From Azospirillum doebereinerae (GTDB lineage Bacteria; Pseudomonadota; Alphaproteobacteria; Azospirillales; Azospirillaceae), in contig NZ_RZIJ01000020.1 in assembly GCF_003989665.1 (NCBI RefSeq), forward strand, positions 62,001 to 126,000: a stretch of 64,000 bases of DNA, in the 5' to 3' direction. Position 1 is the first letter of the stretch. Every line of letters begins with the position of its first letter. This document shows, in pieces, positions 45,237 to 54,427 of this stretch. The position numbers and the translations under genes were made by a program. The notes beneath the pieces are model-generated. The model did not search any database, was not told the origin of the DNA, and saw only the letters and a list, made by a program, of their open reading frames with translations.

Positions 45237-46420
45237 CGAACAGGCTCCAAGAAAACAGGCTCCACGAGAGTCGCCAACCCCAGCCCGCCGCCGATGCCCA
45301 GCGTCGCAAGCCCGCGCCGGGGTGGCGTGCCGTCGTTTGCAAAGAGGATGTCGGAAAACAACCGCGTCATCAGGATCGCCCCCGAAGCGCCGTAGGGGTG
45401 GCCGAGCGCCAGCGCGCCGCCGCTGGGGCAGACCCGCGCCTCGTCGATCCCCAGCGCGTCGAGGCTGGCGAGCACTTGGCTCGCGAAGGCCTCGTTGAAC
45501 TCCACGAAGTCGATGTCCGCGACGCCGAGGCCGGGGTGGCGGGCCAGCAGCTTGCGCACCGCCGGGATCGGGCCGGTGCCGAGCAGCTTGGGATCGACCC
45601 CGGCGGCTTGGCTGTCCACCACCGCCAGCCCTCGGGTCAAGCCGAGCGCGCGGAATTTCCGCTCCGAGACGACGGCGACCACCGCCGCCCCGTCGTTGAC
45701 CGGGCAGGCGTTGCCGGCGGTGACCGTGCCGCTCTCGCGAAAGACGGGGCGCAGGCGCGCGAGCCTGTCCAGGCTGGTGTCGGCGCGCGGGCATTCGTCC
45801 TTGTCGACGACGGTCCCGTCGGGCAGGGCGAGCGGCACGATCTCGCGGGTGAAGCGGCCAGAGGCTTGCGCCGCGACCGCCTTGCGGTGGCTCTCCAGCG
45901 CGTAGCGGTCCTGTCGGTCGCGCGCGATGCCGAAGGCGGCGGCGACGTTCTCCGCCGCCTCGCCCATGGAGGGATTGCCGACGGTGTCCGGCGCGAAGCG
46001 GGCGCGGTCGTAGAAGGCGGGGGTGCGGTACAGGCTGGACGGCTTGGCGACGCGCCAGGGGGCGGTGCTGGTGCTCTCCACCCCGCCCGCGAGGAAGACC
46101 TCGCCGGCCCCGGCCTGGACCAGCCGGGCGGCGAGGTTGATCGCCTCCAGCCCGGAGCCGCATTGCCGGTCCACGGTGACGCCCGGCACGCCGACCGGCA
46201 GCCCGGCGGCCAGCGCCGACAGCCGCGCGACGTTGCCTCCCGGCCCGACCGCGTTGCCGAGCAGCACGTCGTCCACCTCGGCCGGGTCGATCCCGGCATC
46301 GGCCAGCACGGCGCGGATGACCGGCGCCGCGAGCGCCTCGACGGGCAGGTCGCGCAGGGCGCCGCCGATCCGTCCCACCGGCGTCCGCCGCGCCGCGACG
46401 ATGATCGCGCGCGTGGTCAT
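45233..46420 (-). CDS. Thiolase-family acyltransferase lacking the second catalytic cysteine
   Basis: A 395-residue thiolase-fold protein. The nucleophile is present (Cys87 in VDRQCGSGLEAI), as are NEAFASQVL and His341 in GGALALGHPYGASG. The usual C-terminal CxGGG motif reads ATLGIGGGLG here, with Gly375 replacing the cysteine that acts as base. The protein may therefore not do normal thiolysis or condensation. It follows an acyl-CoA ligase and bioY, the same trio as B. subtilis yhfUTS, of which this would be the YhfS counterpart. The pathway, perhaps pimelate-related, is not established. Confidence 0.87.
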   Translation of the reverse strand: MTTRAIIVAARRTPVGRIGGALRDLPVEALAAPVIRAVLADAGIDPAEVDDVLLGNAVGPGGNVARLSALAAGLPVGVPGVTVDRQCGSGLEAINLAARLVQAGAGEVFLAGGVESTSTAPWRVAKPSSLYRTPAFYDRARFAPDTVGNPSMGEAAENVAAAFGIARDRQDRYALESHRKAVAAQASGRFTREIVPLALPDGTVVDKDECPRADTSLDRLARLRPVFRESGTVTAGNACPVNDGAAVVAVVSERKFRALGLTRGLAVVDSQAAGVDPKLLGTGPIPAVRKLLARHPGLGVADIDFVEFNEAFASQVLASLDALGIDEARVCPSGGALALGHPYGASGAILMTRLFSDILFANDGTPPRRGLATLGIGGGLGLATLVEPVFLEPVR

Positions 46421-46457
46421 GCGCGGTTCCTTCCTCTCCTGGGGGGAAGAGGACCGC

Positions 46458-47912
46458 TCACGCCAGTTCCTCCAATCCGCCGGCCCGCGCGCGGTCGCGC
46501 AGATCGGCGCGGGCGATCTTGCCGCTTCCGGTCAGGGGCATGGCGTCCGCCGTGAAGATCCGACGGGGCGCCTTGTAGCCCTCCAGCCGCCCGTGGCACC
46601 ACTCCCGCAGCTCCGCCGCCGAGGCGCGTTTCCCGCCCCGCCACCAGACCACCGCCGACACCGCGTCGCCCCAATAGGGATCGGGCAGGCCGAAGACTAC
46701 CGCCTCGGCCACCGCCGGGCAGGCGCGCAGGGTCGCCTCGACCTCCGCCGGGTAGACGTTCAGCCCGCCGGAGATCAGCATGTCGCCGGCGCGCCCGACC
46801 AGCCGCAGCCACCCTTCCGCGTCGATCCAGCCGTAATCCCCGACCGTGCCCCAGCCGTCCCGCTCGCGGTAGCCGGCGCCGTCCGTGGCCTCGACATAGC
46901 CGCCGCTCAACATGCGGCTGCGCACCCAGACGGTTCCGGGCGATCCCGCCGCGGCCGGTCGGCCTTCGTCGTCGCGCAGTTCCAGCTCCACCCCATGGAA
47001 GGGCCGCCCGACGCTGTCGGCGGGGGCGCCCTCGCGCGAGGCGCGCAGACTGACGAAGCTCAGTTCCGACGCTCCGTAATATTCCAGCACCGCCGCCTCC
47101 GGACACAGCGCGGTCAGTCGCTCATGCACGGCCGGCGCCAGCTTCGCGCCCGAGCAGACGACACGGCGCAAGCCCGGGAAGCGCAAGGCGTGCCGTTCCG
47201 CCGCGTCGAGGATGCCGACCAGCATGGTGGGCACGACGACCAACGTCGTTACCCCCGCCCCGGCCAGCCGCCGCGCGGCGTCGGCGGCGTCGAACTTCGG
47301 CTGGACATGGACCGTGGCCCCGGCCGACAGCCCCTCGAACGCACCGTACAGCCCCAGCCCGTGCACCAGCGGCCCCGGCACCAGGACCACGTCCGCCGGC
47401 CCGATGCCGAACTCCACGCGGCTCGCCTCCAGCGTCGCCAGCCAGGATCCCTGGTCGCGGATGAAAGCCTTCGGACGCCCGGTCGTGCCGGAGGTGAAGC
47501 CGATCAGGAAGGGTGTCGCCGGATCGACCGGCGGCGGGATCCAGCCCGCCGGCTGTGCCGCGATCCAGCCGACCGCCGTCTTGTCGGTCAGCCGCAGGGC
47601 CGGGCGCAACGTGTCGAGCGACGCTTCGGACTGCCCCTCGCTCCATTTCGGATCGAGCAGCGCCACCACGCCGCCCGCCGCGACGGTGCCGAGGAACAGC
47701 GCCAGGAACTCCGGCCCGTTGCCCAGCCGCAGAGCGACGCGCGGCGGCTCCCCGTCCGTCGCCAGGGCGGCCACCCCGGCGCCCGCGCGCAGCGCCATCT
47801 CCCGCAACACGCCGTAGGTGATCGGCGCGCCGTCGAGGAGCCCGCCGAGGACCAGGGCGGGGTGGGAGGGGCGGCGGGAGGCGGCGTCGAGGAAGGGCTG
47901 GCAGAGGCTCAT
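46458..47912 (-). CDS. AMP-forming acyl-CoA ligase (YhfT-like)
   Basis: A 484-residue ANL-superfamily enzyme. Motifs are the phosphate loop IGFTSGTTGRPKAF, YYGASELSFVSL, the hinge region GDYGWIDAEGWLRLVGRAGD with MLISGGLNVYPAEVE, and the catalytic lysine in LTGSGKIARADL. It activates a carboxylic acid as acyl-AMP and then acyl-CoA. It lies between bioY and the thiolase, matching the order in the BirA-controlled yhfUTS operon of Bacillus. The substrate could be pimelate or a fatty acid, but the sequence does not decide. Confidence 0.88.
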   Translation of the reverse strand: MSLCQPFLDAASRRPSHPALVLGGLLDGAPITYGVLREMALRAGAGVAALATDGEPPRVALRLGNGPEFLALFLGTVAAGGVVALLDPKWSEGQSEASLDTLRPALRLTDKTAVGWIAAQPAGWIPPPVDPATPFLIGFTSGTTGRPKAFIRDQGSWLATLEASRVEFGIGPADVVLVPGPLVHGLGLYGAFEGLSAGATVHVQPKFDAADAARRLAGAGVTTLVVVPTMLVGILDAAERHALRFPGLRRVVCSGAKLAPAVHERLTALCPEAAVLEYYGASELSFVSLRASREGAPADSVGRPFHGVELELRDDEGRPAAAGSPGTVWVRSRMLSGGYVEATDGAGYRERDGWGTVGDYGWIDAEGWLRLVGRAGDMLISGGLNVYPAEVEATLRACPAVAEAVVFGLPDPYWGDAVSAVVWWRGGKRASAAELREWCHGRLEGYKAPRRIFTADAMPLTGSGKIARADLRDRARAGGLEELA

Positions 47913-47919
47913 GACCGCA

Positions 47920-48471
47920 TCAGGCGTGGACCGCCGGCAGCACCCCGGCGCGGCGCACGGCGGCGGCGGCCACGGCGGCGACGCCCGCCTTGACCAGATC
48001 GCCCGGCACGAAGGCCAGGGAGCCCAGCGCCGCCTTCTCCAGCGGCAGGCCGGCGACCAGCGACAGCCAGGGGATGCCGCCCGCGTAGACCACCGCGACC
48101 CCGCCGACCACGCAAGTCCCGAACAGCCGGAGCGGGTTGGCGCCGGTGGCGAAGCGCTCGGCGAGCAGGCCGGTGACGAAGGCGCCGACCGGGAAGGCCA
48201 GCACGAAGCCGCCGGTCGGCCCCATCAGCACGCCGACCCCGCCGCGCCCGCCGGCCAGCAGCGGCAGCCCGGCGGCGACCAGCAGCACGAAGAGCAGCAC
48301 CGCCAGCCCGCCGCGCTTGGCGCCCAGCAGCGCGCCGGCCAGCATGACGCCTAGGCTCTGGGCGGTGATCGGCACCGGCAGGAAGCCCAGCGGGATGGGC
48401 GGGGCCATGCCCAGACCGGCCAGCAGGGCGGCGAACAGGGCGCAGAGAACGAGATCGCGGGTGCTCAGCAT
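47920..48471 (-). CDS. bioY: Biotin ECF transporter substrate-binding component BioY
   Basis: A 183-residue membrane protein with six hydrophobic segments. The BioY signature is GVLMGPTGGFVLAFPVGAFV, and the N-terminal PIPLGFLPVPITAQSLGVML is also typical. With BioN and BioM, encoded upstream, it forms the energised BioMNY biotin importer. It lies 23 bases after bioN and 7 before the ligase gene. Confidence 0.95.
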   Translation of the reverse strand: MLSTRDLVLCALFAALLAGLGMAPPIPLGFLPVPITAQSLGVMLAGALLGAKRGGLAVLLFVLLVAAGLPLLAGGRGGVGVLMGPTGGFVLAFPVGAFVTGLLAERFATGANPLRLFGTCVVGGVAVVYAGGIPWLSLVAGLPLEKAALGSLAFVPGDLVKAGVAAVAAAAVRRAGVLPAVHA

Positions 48472-48494
48472 GGGCGGGCGCTTCCTTCTGGCGG

Positions 48495-49112
48495 TTATCG
48501 GCCGTTGTCGGCGGGGTCGTAGCCCCGCGCCTCCAGCGCGGCGGCGAGATCATCGGCCATGGTGAAAATCTTGACCAGCAGCGGAACGAACAGGGCGGCT
48601 ATGCTCCGCTCGACGCCGCGCGCCCGCTGGGCCATGCGGACCTCGCGGACCTGCTCGGCCAGCAGCGGGATGAAGCGGATGGTCAGCGCCAGCATCAGCG
48701 CCAGCTTGGCCGGGTTGACGCCCAGCGGGCGGAGCAGGCCGAACACCCGCTCGAACAGGTCGATCATGTCGGCGACCCGCGTGGTCAGGGTGACCAGCGT
48801 CGCCAGCAGGACCAGCGCGGCGAAGCGCGCGACCGCGACAGCGGCCTCCGCCCAGCCGGTTCCGGCGAGCAGCGCCTGGAACCCGAACAGCAGGGTCAGC
48901 AGGACCACCGGCGCCCGCAACTCGCGCAGCACCCTCCCCACCGGCAGCCGCGCGGCGGCGAGCAGCCCCAGTCCCAGCGCGCCGGCGAGGGCGGCTCCCC
49001 AGGCGCCCGGCAGGGTCATCACCCCGGCCGTCACGGCCAGCAGCCCGCCCATCTTCACCCCCGCCGGCCAGCGGTGGACCGCCGAATCCCGGTGCAGGTA
49101 CAGCCCCAGCAT
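48495..49112 (-). CDS. bioN: ECF transporter transmembrane component BioN (EcfT family)
   Basis: A 205-residue CbiQ/EcfT-type protein. LYLHRDSAVHRWPAGVKMGG begins the family, and the coupling helix has RMAQRARGVERS, the Ala-Arg-Gly motif that contacts the ATPase. It links BioM ATP hydrolysis to BioY. Its ATG overlaps the stop of bioM by one base. A second, partly degenerate motif, ALEARGYDP, lies near the C-terminus. Confidence 0.92.
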   Translation of the reverse strand: MLGLYLHRDSAVHRWPAGVKMGGLLAVTAGVMTLPGAWGAALAGALGLGLLAAARLPVGRVLRELRAPVVLLTLLFGFQALLAGTGWAEAAVAVARFAALVLLATLVTLTTRVADMIDLFERVFGLLRPLGVNPAKLALMLALTIRFIPLLAEQVREVRMAQRARGVERSIAALFVPLLVKIFTMADDLAAALEARGYDPADNGR

Positions 49113-49786
49113 CAGGACAGCCGCTCCACATAGGCCGGCACCGCGACGGCGGGGGGCGCGTCGGCGACGACCCGCCCGTCCTCCAGCACCAGCACCCGGT
49201 CGAAATCCATCACCATGTCGAGGTCGTGGGTGACGACGACGGCCTTCTGCGGCAAGGCGCGGATGGTCTCGATCACCCGGCGGCGGTTGCGCAGGTCGAG
49301 CAGGGTCGTCGGCTCGTCGAACACGACGTGGTCCGGCTCCAGCACCAGCACCCCGGCGATGGCGAGCAACTGCTTCTCGCCGCCGCTCATCTGGTGGGCC
49401 GGCTGGTGGCGGTAACGGGCGAGGCCGTGGCGGTCGAGCGCCGCCGTCACCCGCCGGGCGATCTCCTCCTTGGGGATCTTGCGGGCCTTCAGGCCGAAGG
49501 CGACGTCCTCCTCCACGGTCGGCAGGACGATCTGCACGTCGGGGTTCTGGAACACGAAGCCGACCTTGCGGCGCACCGCGCGCCCGTCGGTTCGGGTGTC
49601 GAGCCCGTCCACCGTCACGCTGCCCCCGGTCGGCACCAGCAGCCCGTTCAGGAGCCGGGCCAGCGTGCTCTTGCCCGATCCGTTGCCGCCGAGGATGGCG
49701 ACGCGCCGCTCGGTCAGGCGGAAGGACAGGTCGCTCAGCACGGCGCGGTCGCCGTAGGCGTGGGTGACGGAGCAGAACTCAATCAT
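49112..49786 (-). CDS. bioM: ECF transporter ATPase BioM
   Basis: A 224-residue ATPase. It has Walker [17 protein letters not shown], the Q-loop region [20 protein letters not shown], signature [15 protein letters not shown], Walker [17 protein letters not shown] and the switch His in [14 protein letters not shown]. FQNPDxQ and the length are typical of EcfA/BioM. It is the first gene of bioMNY-ligase-thiolase-exporter. I saw no TTATNNATAA-type BioR operator just upstream (49787-49856). Confidence 0.93.
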   Translation of the reverse strand: MIEFCSVTHAYGDRAVLSDLSFRLTERRVAILGGNGSGKSTLARLLNGLLVPTGGSVTVDGLDTRTDGRAVRRKVGFVFQNPDVQIVLPTVEEDVAFGLKARKIPKEEIARRVTAALDRHGLARYRHQPAHQMSGGEKQLLAIAGVLVLEPDHVVFDEPTTLLDLRNRRRVIETIRALPQKAVVVTHDLDMVMDFDRVLVLEDGRVVADAPPAVAVPAYVERLS

Positions 49787-49856
49787 ATTGGCGGCCTGGG
49801 CGGAGTGTCGCGTGACGCTTCTGTTGCGGCTGCGAAAGGTCTTAGCCGCTTTGCCG

Positions 49857-50837
49857 TCACCCCGCCAGCACGACCTTGCCCCGGCGGCCCGGCTCCTCGG
49901 CGGCGCGCAGGGCGGCGGCGAGGTCGGACAGGTCGAAGACGCGGGCGGCGGGCAGGGCGAGGGCGCCGCTCTCCACCCGCGCCATCAGGGCGGCGAAGGT
50001 GGCGTGCCAGTCCTCCGCCGTGCAGGAATCGACCCAGCGCTTCAGCCAGAAGCCCAGCACCCGCACGCCGCGCGCCTTGGCGGCGGGCAGATCGGTCGGC
50101 AGCAGCGAGCCCGACAGCAGCCCGTAGGAGACCAGCGTCCCGCCCGGCGCCACCAAATCCCCCAGCGCCATCCCCTCCGTGCCGCCGATGGCGTCGAGCG
50201 CGGCGGCGACGCCCCGTCCGTTCGTCAGGGCGGCGACCGTGGTGGCGAGGTCGTCGCGCGCCGTGTCCACCACGGCGGTGGCGCCCAGCGACAGCAGGTC
50301 GTCGGTGTGGAGGGCGTTGCGCACCGCCGCGACCATGCGCAGCCCCAGCGCGCGGGCGGTCTGCGCGGCGATGCGCCCGCAGGCCGATCCGGCGGCGTTG
50401 ACGATCACCACGTCGCCGGGGGACAGCGGAAGTTCGACGGTCAGCAGCCGATGGATGGTCAGCGGGTTGATGTAGCACTGGGTCGCCGCTTCGTCCGGGA
50501 TGGCGTCCGGCACCGGCACCGCCCAGGCGGCGGGGGCGGCCACCAGCTCCGCCCAGGTGCCGGTGCCGCGCAGCGGCAGGACCCGGCGGCCGAGCCAATC
50601 GGCGGACACCCCATCCCCCACGGCGACGACGCGGCCGACCGCCTCGAAGCCGGGGATGAAGGGCAGGGCGGTGGCGCGGGCGTAGGTGCCGCGCACAGTC
50701 AGCAGGTCGGACGGGTTGACGGTGCGGGCGGCGGCGCGGACCAGCAGCTCGCCCGGCCCGCAGACCGGATCGGGCCGGTCGCGCAGGACCAGCGCCGCCG
50801 CCGGTTCGCCGAAGTCTTCGCAGAAGATCGCCCGCAT
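49857..50837 (-). CDS. Zinc-independent medium-chain dehydrogenase/reductase (quinone or enoyl reductase type)
   Basis: A 326-residue MDR-family oxidoreductase. The N-terminal GroES-like domain has [16 protein letters not shown] and [20 protein letters not shown]. The Rossmann domain has [20 protein letters not shown], which binds NADPH. No zinc-ligand pattern is seen, and the sequence best fits quinone oxidoreductase or MECR-like 2-enoyl reductase. It is 70 bases upstream of bioM on the same strand and may share its transcript, but the metabolic link is unproven. Confidence 0.88.
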   Translation of the reverse strand: MRAIFCEDFGEPAAALVLRDRPDPVCGPGELLVRAAARTVNPSDLLTVRGTYARATALPFIPGFEAVGRVVAVGDGVSADWLGRRVLPLRGTGTWAELVAAPAAWAVPVPDAIPDEAATQCYINPLTIHRLLTVELPLSPGDVVIVNAAGSACGRIAAQTARALGLRMVAAVRNALHTDDLLSLGATAVVDTARDDLATTVAALTNGRGVAAALDAIGGTEGMALGDLVAPGGTLVSYGLLSGSLLPTDLPAAKARGVRVLGFWLKRWVDSCTAEDWHATFAALMARVESGALALPAARVFDLSDLAAALRAAEEPGRRGKVVLAG

Positions 50838-50934
50838 GCCCTGTCCCTCGCTTCGGCGCCGTCCGAGGGCCGGAGTCTTATCCGGAAGGGCGCGCGGACG
50901 CGAGCCTCACGACACCGCTCTCAGGGCGCCGTCC

Positions 50935-51597
50935 TCAGGATGCCGACAGGATGGCGCCGGCGCCGACCGTGGCGCCGCCCTTCAGGACGAACTGTGTGGC
51001 GCCGTCGACGGTGCGCACCTCGGTCACCGTGTCGGCGATCACGCTGGCGGTCTCCAGCGCCTTGCCGTCCTTGTCCTTCGCCGTGATCCGCAGGGTGTAT
51101 AGCCCGTCCGGCATCGTCGCGCCGCTGGCCGTCCGGCCGTTCCAGGCGAAGCTCTGGCGCCCGGACTGGAGCGAGCCGGCGGCGCTGTGGACGACGGCGC
51201 CGGCGGCGTTCAGCACCTCGACCTTGACGCTGGCGGGGGTGCCGCTGACGGTGTAGGCGCTTTCCGCCTTGCCGCCGGCGAGCGGCAGGCTGGTGGTCGT
51301 CGCCTCCACCTTGCGGCCGAGGAAGGCCATGTCCATGCGCATCCCGCTGCTCTTCAGCGTGTCGAGCACCTCGGTCAGCGTGTCGTTGGTCTTCATCGAT
51401 TGCTCGACCGTCGACAGTTGGGCGAGCTGAGTCATGAACTGGGTGGCGTCCATCGGCGCCAGCGGATCCTGGTTGCGCAGTTGCGCCGTCAGCAGCTTCA
51501 GGAAGGATTCATAATCGACGGTGGCCTTCTTTGTCTCGTCGGTGGCGGTCTTGGCCGTGGCGCCGGTCAGGGCCGCCGCGCTGGGGGTGGTGGTCAT
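50935..51597 (-). CDS. flgD: Flagellar hook capping protein FlgD
   Basis: A 220-residue protein. The conserved FlgD N-terminus is DYESFLKLLTAQLRNQDPLAPMDATQFM, followed by QLAQLSTVEQSMKTND. The C-terminal half has the Tudor/Fn3-like hybrid region, including SFAWNGRTASGATMPDGLYT. It caps the growing hook. The start at 51597 follows a GAGGCGAT ribosome site. It is the last gene of the fliL-fliM operon, away from the other hook genes at 13-20 kb. Confidence 0.93.
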   Translation of the reverse strand: MTTTPSAAALTGATAKTATDETKKATVDYESFLKLLTAQLRNQDPLAPMDATQFMTQLAQLSTVEQSMKTNDTLTEVLDTLKSSGMRMDMAFLGRKVEATTTSLPLAGGKAESAYTVSGTPASVKVEVLNAAGAVVHSAAGSLQSGRQSFAWNGRTASGATMPDGLYTLRITAKDKDGKALETASVIADTVTEVRTVDGATQFVLKGGATVGAGAILSAS

Positions 51598-51614
51598 GGA
51601 GGCGATCCCTTGGT

Positions 51615-53021
51615 TCAGATGGTGACGTCGACCAGCCCGTCGATTGGGCGCGGTGCGTGATCGATCGGTGCGTCCGCGACGGTGAGCCCCGCCGCGCCGC
51701 GCCACGCGTTGCGCGACCCGCCGCCGCCCTGGTCGGGAGCGGCGAAGCCGCGCGACTGGCCGTCGCCCTGCAGCGAGAAGTTCAGGGTGGCGTTGTCCAG
51801 CTTCAGGCCGGCGTCGCCCAGCGCTTTTTCGAGCTGTTGCAGGTCGCGGCGCAGCAACGCCAGCGTGTCGGCGTTCTCGGCCTGCACCGCGAGCGTGACG
51901 TGGCCGTCGCTGACGTCGGCGACGACGTGGATGCGGCCAAGCTCCGCCGGAGCGAGGTCGATGTGGAACTCGCCGCCGCCGGCCTCGGCGACCCGGACCA
52001 GCGGTGCCGACAACTGGGCCATCGCCGGGGCGTGCGTCGCGGCCGCGCGGCCCGAGGAGGCGGCGGCCGCGTAATGGGTGGCCGCCTGTCCCGGCAGGGC
52101 GAGCAGCGTGTCGAAGCCACCCGGTGCGGGTGTGCCGGACGATCCGCCGGACGAGGCGGGGGCAAGGCCGGGAACCGGATCGCCGTTGATGGCGGCTGTC
52201 CGGCTGCTGTTTGCGGCCTGCTCGGCGATGGCCCGCGCGATGGCGGCGGTGGGATCGGCCTTGCCGCCGTCCTTGCCACCGTCTTGGACCTGGCGACCGG
52301 CGTCCTTGGCGCCAGGTCCGCCGTTCCGTCCCGCGCGGCGGGGTTCGCCGGTGGGGTTCACGACGGCTTCCGCCGCTTCGGTGGCCGGGGGCGCGAGCGT
52401 CGAGGCGCCGTTCGGTGGGGCCGTTGCCGGGACCGGACCGGAGGGGACGGTTGCGGGCGGCGCACCGCCGGGCATGTCCGTGGGGGGCGCCTGCGCCGCA
52501 AGCGGGTCGGCGGGAGCGCCGACGAGATTGCTGGCTTGCGGCGCAGCGGACGCCGTGGCCGTCCCCGGCGCGGCCTGCTCGATCTTGCCCGCGCCGGGCG
52601 TTGCGCCACCGGGCAGCGGGGACGTCGTTTCCGTCCCGGCTTGCGGAAGGGCGCCGCCGAGGCTTTCCGGCGTCAGGCCGGCGGCGTCCGTGGCCGCCCC
52701 CGGCACGGTCGGAGCGAGCGCCGCCTCCCCACCGGGAGCGGGCGGCGCGACCGCCTGGATCGGCGCGGCCAGCCAGGGAATCGCCGGCTCGCCGGTGTCG
52801 GGGACGGCGCCGTTGGCGGCGTCCGGCTTTGGGGTCTTGGGACGGGGCTTGGACGCGCCGGGGCCGGATGTCCCCTCGTTCGCGGTTTCGTTGGCGGCTT
52901 CGTCGAGCAGGTCGGCGAAGCCGCCCTCCTGCGGATCCTTGGCGGACGCGCCGCCGCCCGTCGCGGAGGAGGGCGCGGCGGGGCGGGGCGGAGCCTTGAC
53001 GAGGTCGGGCATGGCGGTCAT
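51615..53021 (-). CDS. fliK: Flagellar hook-length control protein FliK
   Basis: A 468-residue protein with a long, low-complexity Pro/Ala/Gly-rich N-terminal ruler region (about residues 1-340) and a compact C-terminal Flg_hook domain (GGEFHIDLAPAELGRIHVVA, then ENADTLALLRRDLQQLEKAL). This is the normal FliK design, in which the first part measures hook length and the second switches export specificity. An ATG three codons in, at 53012, is an alternative start. flgD follows after 17 bases. Confidence 0.92.
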   Translation of the reverse strand: MTAMPDLVKAPPRPAAPSSATGGGASAKDPQEGGFADLLDEAANETANEGTSGPGASKPRPKTPKPDAANGAVPDTGEPAIPWLAAPIQAVAPPAPGGEAALAPTVPGAATDAAGLTPESLGGALPQAGTETTSPLPGGATPGAGKIEQAAPGTATASAAPQASNLVGAPADPLAAQAPPTDMPGGAPPATVPSGPVPATAPPNGASTLAPPATEAAEAVVNPTGEPRRAGRNGGPGAKDAGRQVQDGGKDGGKADPTAAIARAIAEQAANSSRTAAINGDPVPGLAPASSGGSSGTPAPGGFDTLLALPGQAATHYAAAASSGRAAATHAPAMAQLSAPLVRVAEAGGGEFHIDLAPAELGRIHVVADVSDGHVTLAVQAENADTLALLRRDLQQLEKALGDAGLKLDNATLNFSLQGDGQSRGFAAPDQGGGGSRNAWRGAAGLTVADAPIDHAPRPIDGLVDVTI

Positions 53022-53026
53022 GGCGG

Positions 53027-53749
53027 TCAGTTCGTCAGGGTGGGGCGGGCCACGACGGCGGCGGTGGCGGCTGTGGTGGCGGTCTTGCGGTCGCCGGGCA
53101 GGGCGCGGCGTTGCAGGATGAGGCGTGTGACCTCGCGCGCCTTGGCGTCGGCCATCTCGGCCAGGATCGGGGCGGTGCGCCGCTCGGCGATGCGGTCGAG
53201 GACGTCGACGACGATGTCGGTCTCCAGATCGCTCAGGATGCGGGCGGCGTCGCGCGGCTTCATCGCCTCGTAGATGGCGACCATGCGGCGCAGATCCTCC
53301 TGCTGGAGGGTGGAGCGCTGGGCCATCAGCGTCTCGACCTCGCGCTTGACCGTGTTCAGCCGGTCGATCTGGGTGCCGACGCGGGCCTCGGTCGCCGACA
53401 GAACGGCCTCGGCTTCGCGCAGCCGGTGCTGGCGGTTGGTGGTGTCGGTCTTCTGCTCGGCGATGGCCTCGCGCAGCAGGGGATCGGTGCAGTTGGGCGG
53501 GGCCAGCGACACCGGCGGCGGGGCCGGCTCGGCCTGCGCCATGCTTTGCCCTTGTGGAGGACCGGGTGTTGGCGTGGGTTCGGGCTGGGCGCCGTTCTTG
53601 AGGTCGGTCGCCCAGGGGCGTTCATGCTTGCCGAACTCGCGGTCGAACTGCTGGGCGATCACCGGGAAGCCGTCCATCAGCGCGCCCAGCTTCAGGGGCA
53701 GCACCATCAACACGGCGACCAGGGTGATCGGGAGAATGCGCGGGATCAT
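53027..53749 (-). CDS. motE: MotE-like flagellar protein
   Basis: A 240-residue protein with an N-terminal signal or membrane segment (ILPITLVAVLMVLPLKLGAL), a Pro-rich stretch, a coiled coil (HRLREAEAVLSATEARVGTQ onward) and a terminal MgtE_N-like domain (VAIYEAMKPRDAARILSDLE). This order is that of MotE, the chaperone for the periplasmic motility protein MotC in rhizobia. It lies five bases upstream of fliK and three bases downstream of the DUF6468 gene. No clear motC was seen in the window, unless the protein at 22063-24543 plays that part. Confidence 0.8.
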   Translation of the reverse strand: MIPRILPITLVAVLMVLPLKLGALMDGFPVIAQQFDREFGKHERPWATDLKNGAQPEPTPTPGPPQGQSMAQAEPAPPPVSLAPPNCTDPLLREAIAEQKTDTTNRQHRLREAEAVLSATEARVGTQIDRLNTVKREVETLMAQRSTLQQEDLRRMVAIYEAMKPRDAARILSDLETDIVVDVLDRIAERRTAPILAEMADAKAREVTRLILQRRALPGDRKTATTAATAAVVARPTLTN

Positions 53750-53752
53750 GGG

Positions 53753-54427
53753 TCAGCCCTCCGACCCGACGGTGCGCAGCCGCGCGTAGAAGGCGCCGAC
53801 CGCCATCGGCCGGGGCGGCTCGGCCGGGGTGGCGGTGGGTGCCACAGCGGGTGTGGGGGCTGGTTTGGACGGCGGAACCGGGGCGGTGTCCGGCGCGCCC
53901 GCGCGTTGCGGCAGCCCCAGCGGGCGGAACTCCCCGCTCCCGCTTTCCTGCGTCGCATCGGTCGCCGCGTCGGACGGCGTCTCCACCGGCTCGGCGCGCC
54001 GGACGGCGGGCGCGGGTTCGGAGGCCGGCATCAGCTCCTCCATCGGGATCCCCGCCGGGCGCGGGCGGGCGGGACGCATCGCCCCCTCGTCCAGGCGGCG
54101 CAGCAGGGCGCGGGCGTGCTGGAGCGACTCCTCCATGCGCGTCGCGGTGCGCTCGCAGGAGCCCAGGATCAGCGTCATGTCCTCCCTCACGCCCTTGGCG
54201 CGGTCGAGATCCTCGGCCAGCCGGCTGGCGGTCTCGGTGGCGGACGCGACCAAACGCTTCATCGAGGCGTCGGTCTCGTCGATCGACCTTGAGAAGCTGG
54301 TCACCAGCGTGTTGATTTCGGACTGCCCGGTGCGCAGCAGCTTGAGCCGCTTGTTGACGAGGACGAGGTAGACCGTCGCCGTCACCAGCAGCACCGCCAG
54401 GGCCGCGTCAATGAGAAAGGAGACCAT
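53753..54427 (-). CDS. DUF6468-type flagellar operon protein
   Basis: A 224-residue protein with one N-terminal membrane helix (FLIDAALAVLLVTATVYLVLV), a coiled region LLRTGQSEINTLVTSFSRSI and a Pro/Ala-rich C-terminus. The first 120 residues match the DUF6468 pattern (NKRLKLLRTGQSEIN). It overlaps the end of fliM by 20 bases. Function unknown; the location between fliM and motE points to the flagellar motor. Confidence 0.8.
   Translation of the reverse strand: MVSFLIDAALAVLLVTATVYLVLVNKRLKLLRTGQSEINTLVTSFSRSIDETDASMKRLVASATETASRLAEDLDRAKGVREDMTLILGSCERTATRMEESLQHARALLRRLDEGAMRPARPRPAGIPMEELMPASEPAPAVRRAEPVETPSDAATDATQESGSGEFRPLGLPQRAGAPDTAPVPPSKPAPTPAVAPTATPAEPPRPMAVGAFYARLRTVGSEG

Noticed and set aside
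49787-49856. BioR operator upstream of bioM
   Set aside because: No TTATNNATAA-like palindrome was found in the gap.
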